Assembly (NCBI RefSeq): GCF_001866005.1
Contig: NZ_MLQR01000029.1
Location: 149,908-213,907, forward strand
Direction: 5' to 3'
DNA from: Anaerobacillus alkalilacustris
Lineage (GTDB): Bacteria; Bacillota; Bacilli; Bacillales; Anaerobacillaceae
Length of the DNA stretch: 64,000 nt
Shown one piece after another: positions 48,113-56,561 of the stretch. The first letter of the stretch is position 1; every line of letters starts with the position of its first letter. The notes beneath the pieces were generated by a model. The model had not been told where the DNA came from, made no database searches, and worked only from the letters and a program-made list of their open reading frames with translations. Both the position numbers and the translations under genes were made by a program.

Positions 48113-49097
48113 TATTTTCACCCTCCTCAAATAATTCTGTTACCTGAACAGCAAGTTTATTTTTCACTTTACCAGGTTGTCCCAAAAATTTTGGTGTATC
48201 TTCTACCTTTATTATTAGTTGATCATCTATTAAACTATTTAACTCTATTGTATCTCCAATATCCAATTGCAAAAACTCTTGAACAGTAATTTCAGAGTTA
48301 CCTAATTCTGCTTTCATAACTAATGGTGCATTACGTACATTTCTCTCAAGTCCCTCCACTTCCTCAGGGAGACGACTTTTCTTTTTCGTTTGCATCCAGT
48401 AATGAACAGATAACTTAGGCAAGATTTCTTCTAAAACGACATGCGGTAAACATATGTTAATCATCCCGCTTGCCTCTCCAATTACAGTTGATAAAGAAAT
48501 TACTACAACAGTTTCATTAGGAGAAACCATTTGTAGAAATTGTGGGTTAACCTCTAATTCTTCCATTTGTGGCTCCAACTCAACAACAGAACTCCATGCC
48601 TCTTGAAAGCTTTCAAGAGTTCGTTGAAACAATTGAGTCATGATTCTCGTTTCAATTTCAGTTAAATTATCAACTTTATTAACAGCTTCCCCCTTACCAC
48701 CTAAAAGACGGTCAAGCATTGCATAAGCAATATTTGGGTTAACCTCAATTAAAAACCGACCATCCAATGGATAAGGTTCAAAAACATTTAAAATCGTCAT
48801 TTTAGGAACAGAACGAATAAATTCATCATATGGTAGTTGATCTACAGATGCAACCGATATTTGAACAAACGTTCGAAGTTGTGCTGAAAAATAGGTTGTT
48901 AATAATCTTGAAAAATTCTCATGTATTCTTGTCAGACTTCGGATCTGATCCTTCGAGAAGCGCAGAGCTCGTTTAAAGTCATAAACTTTAACTTTTTTCT
49001 GACTCTCTTCTTTTTTTAATTCATTTGCATCCATTTCTCCAGTTGAAATTGCAGAAAGTAGCGCATCAATTTCACTTTGTGATAAAACTTCAGCCAA
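48105..49097 (-). CDS. fliM: Flagellar motor switch protein FliM
   Basis: About 330 residues. N-terminal CheY-P-binding motif LSQSEIDALLSAI, middle CheC-like domain (about 50-240) and C-terminal SpoA domain (about 250-325). The protein binds CheY-P and FliG to reverse motor rotation. Start TTG 49097 (reads MAEVLSQSEID) is preferred because GAGGTG sits 6 bp upstream; GTG 49106 overlaps that site. A repeat copy fills the gap to fliL. Confidence 0.96.
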   Translation of the reverse strand: MAEVLSQSEIDALLSAISTGEMDANELKKEESQKKVKVYDFKRALRFSKDQIRSLTRIHENFSRLLTTYFSAQLRTFVQISVASVDQLPYDEFIRSVPKMTILNVFEPYPLDGRFLIEVNPNIAYAMLDRLLGGKGEAVNKVDNLTEIETRIMTQLFQRTLESFQEAWSSVVELEPQMEELEVNPQFLQMVSPNETVVVISLSTVIGEASGMINICLPHVVLEEILPKLSVHYWMQTKKKSRLPEEVEGLERNVRNAPLVMKAELGNSEITVQEFLQLDIGDTIELNSLIDDQLIIKVEDTPKFLGQPGKVKNKLAVQVTELFEEGENNE

Positions 49098-49118
49098 GAG
49101 CCTCACCTCTATTATTTT

Positions 49119-49290
49119 AGAAAAGTGAAAGCACCTTGTTAACGGGCATCTGGTCCTGGGCCACCTTGTATTGACTTCAATAGAAGACCTGTAATATAGA
49201 AGTGAAATTTAAAGGTCTAAAGTGACCGTAACCGAGCTCGTAAACGATGGAGCTAAACATCTTTCCAACTTTCAAAATTATACGTACCTT
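49119..49290 (+). repeat. Dispersed intergenic repeat, copy F inside the fla/che operon
   Basis: Begins AGAAAAGTGAAAGCACCTTG and ends GTAACCGAGCTCGTAAACGATGGAGCTAAACATCTTTCC. Diverged ends no longer pair fully. It fills the 215-bp fliL-fliM gap, which in B. subtilis is nearly absent, so the element was inserted within the operon. Confidence 0.65.
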
Positions 49291-49321
49291 TTAAAAACTA
49301 CATTTTTATTAATTAAGCTTC

Positions 49322-49762
49322 TTATTGGATAACAAAGCCTGTTGTATACACATTAACAACTTCGCCACCCTCCATATATTCATTGATTTTTTTCCGTAGT
49401 TGGTTTTCAAGATTTTCTATACCCTCAGAACCGGTAAAATCACTTGATCTCATCCCTGAAAGCTCCCTTATGATAATATTCCTAACCTGAAAATCTCGCT
49501 TAACAAACTCTCGTTTGGCTTTGTTATTATCAACTTGAACTTTAAAGGTAACACGAATAAAATCATTTGTTACTAAATTCGTTGTAATTTCATTAACATC
49601 GACTGAAAGTGCAATAATTTCATCTATTGTCGGCTCTCGATTTGGGTCTTCATTTTTAGTAAAATGATTAAACAAAACTAGTGTGAGTACTCCGATTATG
49701 GTTAGTGCGATCAAAATTATTAACATAATATTTACTAACTTATTTTTAAACAAATTAGTCAA
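49322..49762 (-). CDS. fliL: Flagellar basal body-associated protein FliL
   Basis: 146 residues: short cytoplasmic N-terminus, one membrane helix (about 10-33, [23 protein letters not shown]) and a FliL domain with [28 protein letters not shown] strands and [14 protein letters not shown]. FliL modulates stator function. Overlaps flbD's 3' end by 8 bp. Confidence 0.95.
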   Translation of the reverse strand: MTNLFKNKLVNIMLIILIALTIIGVLTLVLFNHFTKNEDPNREPTIDEIIALSVDVNEITTNLVTNDFIRVTFKVQVDNNKAKREFVKRDFQVRNIIIRELSGMRSSDFTGSEGIENLENQLRKKINEYMEGGEVVNVYTTGFVIQ

Positions 49763-49973
49763 CCTCCCTCGAGTCGTCGTTGACTAGTTTAGCAATCCCA
49801 ACTTTTTGATAAAAATTTGTCACTTTCAGCATAACATCTTCCTCTGAATCTAGCACAACAATTTTTTTACCATTTGTTAGAGTTATTGTCGTGTCTGGAA
49901 AAGACTGGATTTGCTCAATGTATATACAATTTAATAAAAACGAATGACCATTTAATCTAGTTAGCTTTATCAT
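49755..49973 (-). CDS. flbD: Flagellar protein FlbD/SwrD
   Basis: 72 residues with the FlbD/YlzI signature: [47 protein letters not shown]. In B. subtilis the homologue SwrD raises flagellar torque. Start ATG 49973 fits all homologues and an in-frame TAG lies just upstream, yet no Shine-Dalgarno sequence is adjacent: the nearest AAGGAGG is about 38 bp upstream (50018-50012) beyond a hairpin. Overlaps fliL by 8 bp. Confidence 0.94.
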   Translation of the reverse strand: MIKLTRLNGHSFLLNCIYIEQIQSFPDTTITLTNGKKIVVLDSEEDVMLKVTNFYQKVGIAKLVNDDSREVD

Positions 49974-49986
49974 CGAATTATTTAAA

Positions 49987-50009
49987 GGCTAGCAATCATT
50001 ATTCTAGCC
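49987..50009 (-). other. Hairpin just before the flbD start
   Basis: GGCTAG (49987-49992) and CTAGCC (50004-50009) pair perfectly around an 11-nt loop, between the AAGGAGG and the flbD ATG. On the minus strand a five-codon frame ATG ATT GCT AGC CTT TAA spans it. Confidence 0.6.
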
Positions 50010-50038
50010 CTATTCCTCCTTAATAAAATATGTACTAA

Positions 50039-50085
50039 CATGTAGAAAGAAGAAGGTTGAACAAAAGATTTTTTCCTTCTACATG
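50039..50085 (-). other. Hairpin after flgE
   Basis: CATGTAGA...AGAAGG pairs with CCTTCTACATG (11 bp plus a 3-nt bulge) around a long A/T loop, 12 bp after the flgE stop. No T-tract follows, so it may be an mRNA stability or processing stem inside the operon. Confidence 0.55.
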
Positions 50086-50096
50086 GCTAGTTTCAT

Positions 50097-51326
50097 TTAT
50101 CGTTTTAAGTTAACAAGCTCCTGGAGGATTTCATCTGAGGTTGTAATAATTCTCGTATTTGCTTGGAAACCACGTTGAGCCACGATCATTTCAGTAAACT
50201 CTTCTGATAAGTCTACATTGGACATTTCAAGGGTACTTCCTGCAATTATCCCTCTTGCTTCTCCAGCAACCCCAACATTTGGTATACCCGAGTTATTAGA
50301 AACTTGGTATAGATTATCACCTGACTTTGTTAATCCCCCGGGATTATTGAAAATCGCTGTAGCAATTTGTCCCAATACTCTTACCTCGCCGTTTGTAAAG
50401 ACTCCATTTATTTCACCTGTTTGTGAAATGTTAAAACTTTCTAAAAATCCTTCAGAATTACCATTAATTTCAGCTAAATCAACTGTATTAGATCCTGCAA
50501 ACTGAGTGACCATTGATAGATCTAAAGTAAAGTTAATTGGATTTGCACCATTTCCTGGTTGAACGGTAATATTAGTAGGATCTAACGGATTTGTTACTGC
50601 CCCATTTTCATTGAATTGGATATCTAGTTCACCGGCTGGTTGAGTAACATTCGCCATACCAGGAGCATTTATTGAGTAAGTCCATTCGTTAGTATCTACC
50701 TTATTAAAAATCACTTCGATTTGATGTACACTTCCTAGAGAATCGATTACATTGTATTTTACTTCAACTGGTCGAGTAGTACCATCAGCCTCCGAATTTA
50801 AATTCCCATTAAAACTTGCTGCTGTAGTAGCTTCAGGTGGAATAACATTTCCAGCTTGGATTTGTAGATCCCCAAAATCATTGTAATCAACATCGCCAGT
50901 AACCGGATCAGGACGATACCCCTGAACCTTTAATCCATCAGCAGTCACTAATGTACCTTGACGGTCTAAATAAAAGTTTCCGGCACGAGTATAGTACGAC
51001 ATGTTCCCGTTAGTCACAATGAAAAAGCCGTCTCCTGAAATCCCTAAGTCTAGTGCTCTTCCTGTTGTTTGTAGGCTTCCTTGTGTGTGTACTGTATCTA
51101 CTGTAGCTAGCGTGCCACCTAATCCAATTTGCCTAGGGTTTGTTCCCCCTCTATTATCAGTTGGGTTACTAGCACCAGACAATTGCTGACTAACTAAATC
51201 TTTAAACGTAGTTCTACCTTTTTTAAATCCAAATGTATTTACATTGGCAATATTATTACCAATAACATCAAGCTTTGTTTGAAAGTTTTTCATTCCACCG
51301 ATACCAGAGTACATTGAACGTATCAT
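50097..51326 (-). CDS. flgE: Flagellar hook protein FlgE
   Basis: 409 residues, longer than B. subtilis FlgE (264) and nearer enterobacterial hooks (about 400). N-terminal rod/hook helix MIRSMYSGIGGMKNFQTKLDVIGNNIANVNTFGFKKGR, FlgE/F/G-like domain GISGDGFFIV, a Gly/Asn/Thr-rich variable domain (about 150-310), and the C-terminal SNVDLSEEFTEMIVAQRGFQANTRIITTSDEILQELVNLKR. Secreted by the flagellar export system to form the hook. Confidence 0.96.
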   Translation of the reverse strand: MIRSMYSGIGGMKNFQTKLDVIGNNIANVNTFGFKKGRTTFKDLVSQQLSGASNPTDNRGGTNPRQIGLGGTLATVDTVHTQGSLQTTGRALDLGISGDGFFIVTNGNMSYYTRAGNFYLDRQGTLVTADGLKVQGYRPDPVTGDVDYNDFGDLQIQAGNVIPPEATTAASFNGNLNSEADGTTRPVEVKYNVIDSLGSVHQIEVIFNKVDTNEWTYSINAPGMANVTQPAGELDIQFNENGAVTNPLDPTNITVQPGNGANPINFTLDLSMVTQFAGSNTVDLAEINGNSEGFLESFNISQTGEINGVFTNGEVRVLGQIATAIFNNPGGLTKSGDNLYQVSNNSGIPNVGVAGEARGIIAGSTLEMSNVDLSEEFTEMIVAQRGFQANTRIITTSDEILQELVNLKR

Positions 51327-51394
51327 CTTTTTTCTCCTCTCATAAATGACTGCTTCAATCGGTCCACAGTCTAAGGCTTCCTTTTCGGTCCAGC

Positions 51395-51775
51395 CTATTC
51401 AATAATAATTGTGCCATTAATATTCGTGAAAATCTGTGATTTTGATTCATCACGATCTAAAGCGGTGATAACTGTATTATTTTTAGTACTAACCACTAAT
51501 GTTGCATCTTTTAATATAACTAGTGATTCATGAACCCCTTTTGCCTTTGCTTCTTCGACCTTAGCTGAAATTTGTGACCATTTTGATGGTTCGATCGTAA
51601 TTTCTCGATCCTGTAATCTTTTTTCGGCATGCTTACTAATTTTAAGTTTTCCTTCACTATTAATTTGGGCATTAAGCATATCTTTAAAAGATTTTGTAGT
51701 CGGTCCTTGCCCTTTTGTCATAACTCTAGGTTTTGGAAGTTGGTGTAGGTGATGAGATTGAATACGTTTATCCAT
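51395..51775 (-). CDS. Flagellar operon protein (TIGR02530 type)
   Basis: 126 residues with the family core LKISKHAEKRLQDREITIEPSKWSQISAKVEEAKAKGVHESLVILKDATLVVSTKNNTVITALDR and ...FTNINGTIIIE. The N-terminus is His/Gln-rich. The family is found between flgD and flgE in Bacillus and Clostridium flagellar operons; no role is established. 2 bp from the flgD stop. Confidence 0.9.
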   Translation of the reverse strand: MDKRIQSHHLHQLPKPRVMTKGQGPTTKSFKDMLNAQINSEGKLKISKHAEKRLQDREITIEPSKWSQISAKVEEAKAKGVHESLVILKDATLVVSTKNNTVITALDRDESKSQIFTNINGTIIIE

Positions 51776-51777
51776 CT

Positions 51778-52254
51778 TTACGCCTCCGAATTATTTTTAC
51801 TCTTTTCATTAGGGCTAGCAATGTGAATAACTTGGATCGTATCTATTACTTCTCCACCTTCTAAAATTAATCTAGACTTCCCGTTTTGAAATTTTATCGC
51901 AGTTACGAGGCTTTCATGAACCCTAACAGTCGATTCTCCATGTGTATCCGCTACAACTTGCTCCCACTTAATTTCCTTACCAATTAACTGGCTATGAGAA
52001 AGAAAATGACTGTCTTTTTGCATCTCAATAAAATTGGTTAAAGTTTTATTCATCTGAGTCATTTGTTCTAGACTTGAAAAATTAGCCATTTGTGAAATGA
52101 ATTCTTTATCCTCCATCGGATTAGACGGATCTTGGTTCTGTAATTGTGTTATTAAAATTTTCAAAAAAGCGTCTTGATCTAGCGTTCCTTGTCCTGTTTT
52201 TCTTTCATTTTGTCGATCAGATAAGAATAAGCTCTGGTTTACGGAATTTATCAT
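51778..52254 (-). CDS. flgD: Flagellar hook capping protein FlgD
   Basis: 158 residues, near B. subtilis FlgD (140). N-terminal conserved segment LDQDAFLKILITQLQNQDPSNPMEDKEFISQMANFSSLEQM (about 24-65) is the hallmark; the enterobacterial Fn3/TIL domains are absent as expected in this group. FlgD caps the growing hook. Follows fliK by about 10 bp. Confidence 0.96.
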   Translation of the reverse strand: MINSVNQSLFLSDRQNERKTGQGTLDQDAFLKILITQLQNQDPSNPMEDKEFISQMANFSSLEQMTQMNKTLTNFIEMQKDSHFLSHSQLIGKEIKWEQVVADTHGESTVRVHESLVTAIKFQNGKSRLILEGGEVIDTIQVIHIASPNEKSKNNSEA

Positions 52255-52263
52255 ACAACCACC

Positions 52264-53415
52264 TTAAATTTTCATATTAAAGACTTCATCTTCAAGATAA
52301 TCTTGAAAGACGTTCTCTTCTTCATTATTATCATTCTCTTCTCGTTGACGACTTTGTTGTTGATTGTTTCTTTCTTCATGTGTTTCTCTGTCCGATTGAT
52401 TAAGAGACTGCTGTTGATGCTGTGTAGTTATTTCAATTTTTTCTACTTGGATATTTTGTGCTAAGAAAGCTTGTCTTAAATGATGTAATTGAGAATCAAG
52501 TGCTTGTTTAGCCGCTTGGGTTGTAGTCATTAATTGAGCCACTATGCTACCGTTTTGTTGAATTAATTTTACATCAAGTCTTCCTAAATGCTCAGGAAAA
52601 AGCTTAATTGATAATTGGTTTAGCCCGTTTGGAAACTGTGACAACGTACTTTTTCCTACTACCTTTTGAAATTGACGTATAAACTGATCTACAGTTTGTT
52701 GATCTCCACGATTTTCTCCGACATGTAAAACAAATTGCTGTAAAGGATTAAGTGTCCCTTGGCCTAATATGCCAAGTCCAATTGAGCTAGACGATAATCC
52801 ATCTATAGATGCTCTTGAAAATGCAGACGAAAGCAACTGCTTCTTATCAAAGTTATACTTTTCCCCCTGTAACAATCTCATTAATTCTTCTTTATCCCTT
52901 GCAGACATTGCATGCAAAGAATTCGGTAATTTTTCCATTTGCAAAAGTTTATCTAATTGAGAATGTAGCCTTGAGATGATCTGATCAGATGTATTAACGT
53001 CGGAACGATCTAAACTCATAAGAAGCAACAAAATATGGGCTGGGTTTTGTATATGCTCATCAGTTGCTAAAAGGTCATTTAATGTGACGTTAAGTTCAAG
53101 TAATTGTTCAATTTCAAACTGCAATTCAATAGGTAAAGTTTCCATTAGCTCAAGAAAGGAGGGATGGGATAGTTTGTCTATGTCCAAAATTTTGTTATCT
53201 AAACCGAGACCTTCTATGATTTTTGCTAAAGAATTATTATTCAAGTTTGAATTTCCTTCATCTATTTTAGTATGTTTAACATCTTTTTTACCTAAAGCGC
53301 CATTTAATGAATCAACAAACGACGATGCTTTATTCTGGTTCTTATCGAATACATTCTGTCTACTTTGTGTAGACTGAGAATTAACCCGTTGTTGTAAAAA
53401 GTTAATAGCGTTCAT
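52264..53415 (-). CDS. fliK: Flagellar hook-length control protein FliK
   Basis: 383 residues. Low-similarity N-terminal half with Asn/Gln/Ser-rich parts, and a C-terminal Flg_hook domain (about 240-335) with LNQLSIKLFPEHLGRLDVKLIQQNGSIVAQLMTTTQAAKQALDSQLHHLRQAF. Ends in a Gln/Asn/Glu-rich tail. Measures hook length and triggers the FlhB switch. ATG 53415 follows GAAAGGAGGTG; the six codons of open frame upstream include that ribosome site. Confidence 0.94.
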   Translation of the reverse strand: MNAINFLQQRVNSQSTQSRQNVFDKNQNKASSFVDSLNGALGKKDVKHTKIDEGNSNLNNNSLAKIIEGLGLDNKILDIDKLSHPSFLELMETLPIELQFEIEQLLELNVTLNDLLATDEHIQNPAHILLLLMSLDRSDVNTSDQIISRLHSQLDKLLQMEKLPNSLHAMSARDKEELMRLLQGEKYNFDKKQLLSSAFSRASIDGLSSSSIGLGILGQGTLNPLQQFVLHVGENRGDQQTVDQFIRQFQKVVGKSTLSQFPNGLNQLSIKLFPEHLGRLDVKLIQQNGSIVAQLMTTTQAAKQALDSQLHHLRQAFLAQNIQVEKIEITTQHQQQSLNQSDRETHEERNNQQQSRQREENDNNEEENVFQDYLEDEVFNMKI

Positions 53416-53441
53416 TTTTTCACCTCCTTTCAAAGGCCTAA

Positions 53442-54014
53442 CTAGTTATTACTTAATAGACTAATTAATTCAGCAGCTTTATCCGGAGTCATTTTTGCTA
53501 ATATCGCTGCCCTTGCATCAATTTTAATAAAAGATAAATGAATTGCTGCTTCATCATCAGAAAGTTGGGTTAGTATATTTGCTGCATTTTTCGCAGACAT
53601 AGTTTCGTATAACTTTGCAATTTCTGTATATTCTGTCTTTACTTCTAGGTGTATATCTTTTTTTTCTTCAAGTTGGTCCATTAGTATCTCAATTTCATTT
53701 AATAATGATTGTACTTCTTCTTCTTTTGTTAATAATTTTTGTTCCAATAGAGCCAACTCAGTTTCACGGGCATTAATGATAGCCATTAATTCATCTATAT
53801 TACCTTTTTCTTCATCAGCAATTATTTGTTCTTCTGTTTTTACATAATTAGATAAAACAGGGATATTCGAAGCCACTTGTTTTGCTTGATCTACAACGCT
53901 AATTCCCATAAAACTTAAAATAATACTGAATAACAAGATAGCAAACATAATTGGAATAAATATTACCATAACAAACCATTGAAATTTACTATATTTTTGT
54001 TCAGTGTTCTTCAA
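53442..54014 (-). CDS. ylxF: MotE-like protein (YlxF)
   Basis: 190 residues or so: one N-terminal membrane helix (about 15-38, MVIFIPIMFAILLFSIILSFMG), a long coiled coil (about 65-120), and a C-terminal MgtE-N/FliG-like helical domain with MSAKNAANILTQLSDDEAAIHLSFIKIDARAAILAKMTPDKAAELISLL. Family called MotE. Start: TTG 54014 has AGGTG at 6-bp spacing; GTG 54023 also opens the frame. Between fliJ and fliK as in B. subtilis. Confidence 0.92.
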   Translation of the reverse strand: MKNTEQKYSKFQWFVMVIFIPIMFAILLFSIILSFMGISVVDQAKQVASNIPVLSNYVKTEEQIIADEEKGNIDELMAIINARETELALLEQKLLTKEEEVQSLLNEIEILMDQLEEKKDIHLEVKTEYTEIAKLYETMSAKNAANILTQLSDDEAAIHLSFIKIDARAAILAKMTPDKAAELISLLSNN

Positions 54015-54029
54015 TGTTTTCACCTAATT

Positions 54030-54470
54030 TCACCGTTTCACAAACAGTTGAATGGAGATTTCATCCATCAATGTGTTTTCTAAACGTTTTTCTTCTTCTA
54101 AATACTCTTCATATTTTATTTGTTTCATTTTTTCATATTTTTTTAGTTCAATAGACTTTTCTACTAATAGATTTTGCTTTCTATTCATATTTTCCCTCGC
54201 TTTTTGTGTCGTATACTGCAATTGATCAATTTGTTCTTGCAGTCGTGTTAAGAGAGAATAGGACTGTTGGATTTGAAAAATAGGAATTCCTGCTTCGATC
54301 CGATTATTATAATGATTTTCATAATCTTCCTTTTTTTTAAGCAACTCATACAATCGAGTTGCTACTTCTTCAAACTGCCTTGTAGCTATAGCAAACTCTT
54401 TTTCAGCGACTAATTTATCGTTTTCTCTAACTTCTAAAACTTTTTGCAGCGTGTATTGAAAGGACATCAT
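54030..54470 (-). CDS. fliJ: Flagellar export chaperone FliJ
   Basis: 146 residues forming an antiparallel coiled coil throughout (FQYTLQKVLEVRENDKLVAEKEFAIATRQFEEV... to LMDEISIQLF). FliJ acts as the central stalk of the FliI ATPase ring. Two ATGs in tandem (54470, 54467) share a GGAGATC site; either could start. Overlaps the fliI stop by 4 bp. Confidence 0.95.
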   Translation of the reverse strand: MMSFQYTLQKVLEVRENDKLVAEKEFAIATRQFEEVATRLYELLKKKEDYENHYNNRIEAGIPIFQIQQSYSLLTRLQEQIDQLQYTTQKARENMNRKQNLLVEKSIELKKYEKMKQIKYEEYLEEEKRLENTLMDEISIQLFVKR

Positions 54471-55786
54471 TGATCTCCTTTCTTAAATTCATTTAGTAAC
54501 ACATGAACAGCTTCATTAAAGGATACCTTTTCTTCGGTTGATTGTTTAATAAATGAAATAATTTTTGGGTAAGCAAGAATAGCTTCATCTACATCTCGGG
54601 ACGTCCCACGCTTATATGCCCCGATATTTATTAAATCTTCGGCGTCTACATAGGTAGCTAATAATTGACGTAGTCGATCAGCTGCGAGACGATGGTCTTG
54701 TCCAATAATATCATTCATTACACGACTAATACTCTTTAATGGGTTTATAGCCGGAAATTGACCTTTATTAGCCAACTTGCGATCGAGAACTAAATGTCCA
54801 TCTAAGATCCCACGTACTGCATCAGCAATTGGTTCATTCATGTCATCTCCATCTACGAGAACTGTATAAAAAGCGGTAATTGTACCATGTTCATCTGTAC
54901 CTGAACGTTCTAATAATTTTGGCAAATACGCAAAAACACTTGGTGTGTAACCTTTTGTCGTTGGAGGCTCACCGATTGCTAAGCCAATCTCTCGCTGTGC
55001 CATAGCAAAGCGAGTTACTGAATCCATCATTAAGGTAACATTCTGTCCTTGATTTCTAAAATACTCAGCAATAGCAGTCGCTGTCATCGCACCTTTAATT
55101 CTCATCAAAGCTGGTTGATCCGAGGTCGCAACAACTACAATTGTTCTACTAAGACCTTCTTTTCCTAAGTCTCTTTCGATAAAATCTCGTACCTCTCGCC
55201 CACGTTCACCTATTAATGCAATAACATTTATATCTGCATCGGAATTCTTAGCAATCATAGCCATTAACGTACTCTTACCTACACCACTTCCAGCAAAGAT
55301 ACCCATTCTCTGTCCTTTACCAACTGTAAATAAACTATCTATAGCACGAACTCCTAAACTTAATGGGTCTTTTATCCTTGGCCGTTGTAGTGGGTTTGGT
55401 GGGTTATTATCCGTTGGAAACGCTGTTAAACCTTTAGGAAGTTGCTTACCATCCAAAGGTTGGCCTAATCCATCGACAACTTGTCCGATTAGTTCAGTAC
55501 CAACCTTCACCTGTAAAGGCTTTTTTGTGGCCTCTACAAGACTCCCTGGACTAATCTCATGTACAGTCGTAAACGGCATTAGAAGTACTTTCTCATCACG
55601 AAAACCTACAACCTCAGCCATTACTTTTCGTTTTGGTGATTTTCCAATAATAATATAGCAAAGTTCACCAATAGAAACTTGTGGTCCTTTTGATTCGATG
55701 GTTAACCCAACAACACGTGATACCTTACCAAAATGTTTGTAGGAGTTAATTGTAGTTACTTCACTTATTAAGCTAGCTGCTTTCAT
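54467..55786 (-). CDS. fliI: Flagellum-specific ATP synthase FliI
   Basis: About 439 residues, homologous to the F1 beta subunit. Walker A GIFAGSGVGKSTLM (about 165-178), INVIALIGERGREV, Walker B VTLMMDSVTRFAMAQREIGLAIGEPPTTKGYTPSVF and a C-terminal helical domain. Energises unloading of export substrates. Start ATG 55786 (MKAASLISEV) or GTG 55792, both served by AAAGGAG; both overlap the end of fliH. Confidence 0.97.
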   Translation of the reverse strand: MKAASLISEVTTINSYKHFGKVSRVVGLTIESKGPQVSIGELCYIIIGKSPKRKVMAEVVGFRDEKVLLMPFTTVHEISPGSLVEATKKPLQVKVGTELIGQVVDGLGQPLDGKQLPKGLTAFPTDNNPPNPLQRPRIKDPLSLGVRAIDSLFTVGKGQRMGIFAGSGVGKSTLMAMIAKNSDADINVIALIGERGREVRDFIERDLGKEGLSRTIVVVATSDQPALMRIKGAMTATAIAEYFRNQGQNVTLMMDSVTRFAMAQREIGLAIGEPPTTKGYTPSVFAYLPKLLERSGTDEHGTITAFYTVLVDGDDMNEPIADAVRGILDGHLVLDRKLANKGQFPAINPLKSISRVMNDIIGQDHRLAADRLRQLLATYVDAEDLINIGAYKRGTSRDVDEAILAYPKIISFIKQSTEEKVSFNEAVHVLLNEFKKGDQ

Positions 55787-56561
55787 AACCACCCATCTCC
55801 TTTAGTTTTTCAAGCAGTGCATATTTAATTTCACTTAACTGACTGTCTATTGATGCATCTATTTTTCCATAAGGTGTTTCAATTGTACAACCATTCTCTC
55901 CAAGATGGAGATCAGGATAAATTGATAAATTCTCACAATTAGGTAATAACAGGCGCAGTTCTTCTTTATGATTAACAGTTAATTCGAACCATTGTGGATG
56001 AACATAGATTTTCACATGTTCCTGTTCTCTAACTTCATTTATGACATCCTTAACGATTGAAAGCCAAATCTCTTCATTGTTTTCAAGAGAATCGAAAATC
56101 ATTTTTTCAGCAACTTTTATGGCTAATTGAACAATAACTGGCTCTGCTTCCTCAAGACGATGGAAATAATCTTTCCTTGAAGAAGTAACTATATCTTTTG
56201 CTTCTTCTATAGCAGTCTCGTATTGTCTTTGCCCTTCATGAAGTCCATGTTGGAATCCTTCATTATAACCTCTTTCTTCAGCTTGTTTAAATAAATCCTC
56301 TGCCCTTTTTTGGCTCTCGATAATTTCATCATTGATCTTTTGCTGAACACGCTCATATTCTAACTGAGCATCACTTATTAGCTTTTCAGCTTCCAACCTT
56401 ACTTTTTCAAGTTCATCCTCTGCTGATTTAGCACTTATAGTATGGTCTTCAGATTCAACAATAGCACCATCGTTTTCATTTGTAATAACCTTTTTTAAGC
56501 CAATCGTTTTTTTTTCTGACTTCATATTATTGACAAAAGATGACTTAATCACTCTAGACAA
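55773..56561 (-). CDS. fliH: Flagellar assembly protein FliH
   Basis: About 262 residues: long Glu/Lys-rich coiled coil (about 50-135) with GxxxG-like GYNEGFQHGLHEGQRQYE, and a C-terminal V-type-stator-like domain. Binds and restrains FliI. TTG 56561 (MSRVIKSSFVNN) is chosen because GGAGGAG lies 9 bp upstream and it aligns with the B. subtilis start NVIKQSYV; ATG 56570 is in the same frame. Overlaps the fliG 3' end by 8 bp. Confidence 0.93.
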   Translation of the reverse strand: MSRVIKSSFVNNMKSEKKTIGLKKVITNENDGAIVESEDHTISAKSAEDELEKVRLEAEKLISDAQLEYERVQQKINDEIIESQKRAEDLFKQAEERGYNEGFQHGLHEGQRQYETAIEEAKDIVTSSRKDYFHRLEEAEPVIVQLAIKVAEKMIFDSLENNEEIWLSIVKDVINEVREQEHVKIYVHPQWFELTVNHKEELRLLLPNCENLSIYPDLHLGENGCTIETPYGKIDASIDSQLSEIKYALLEKLKEMGGYESS

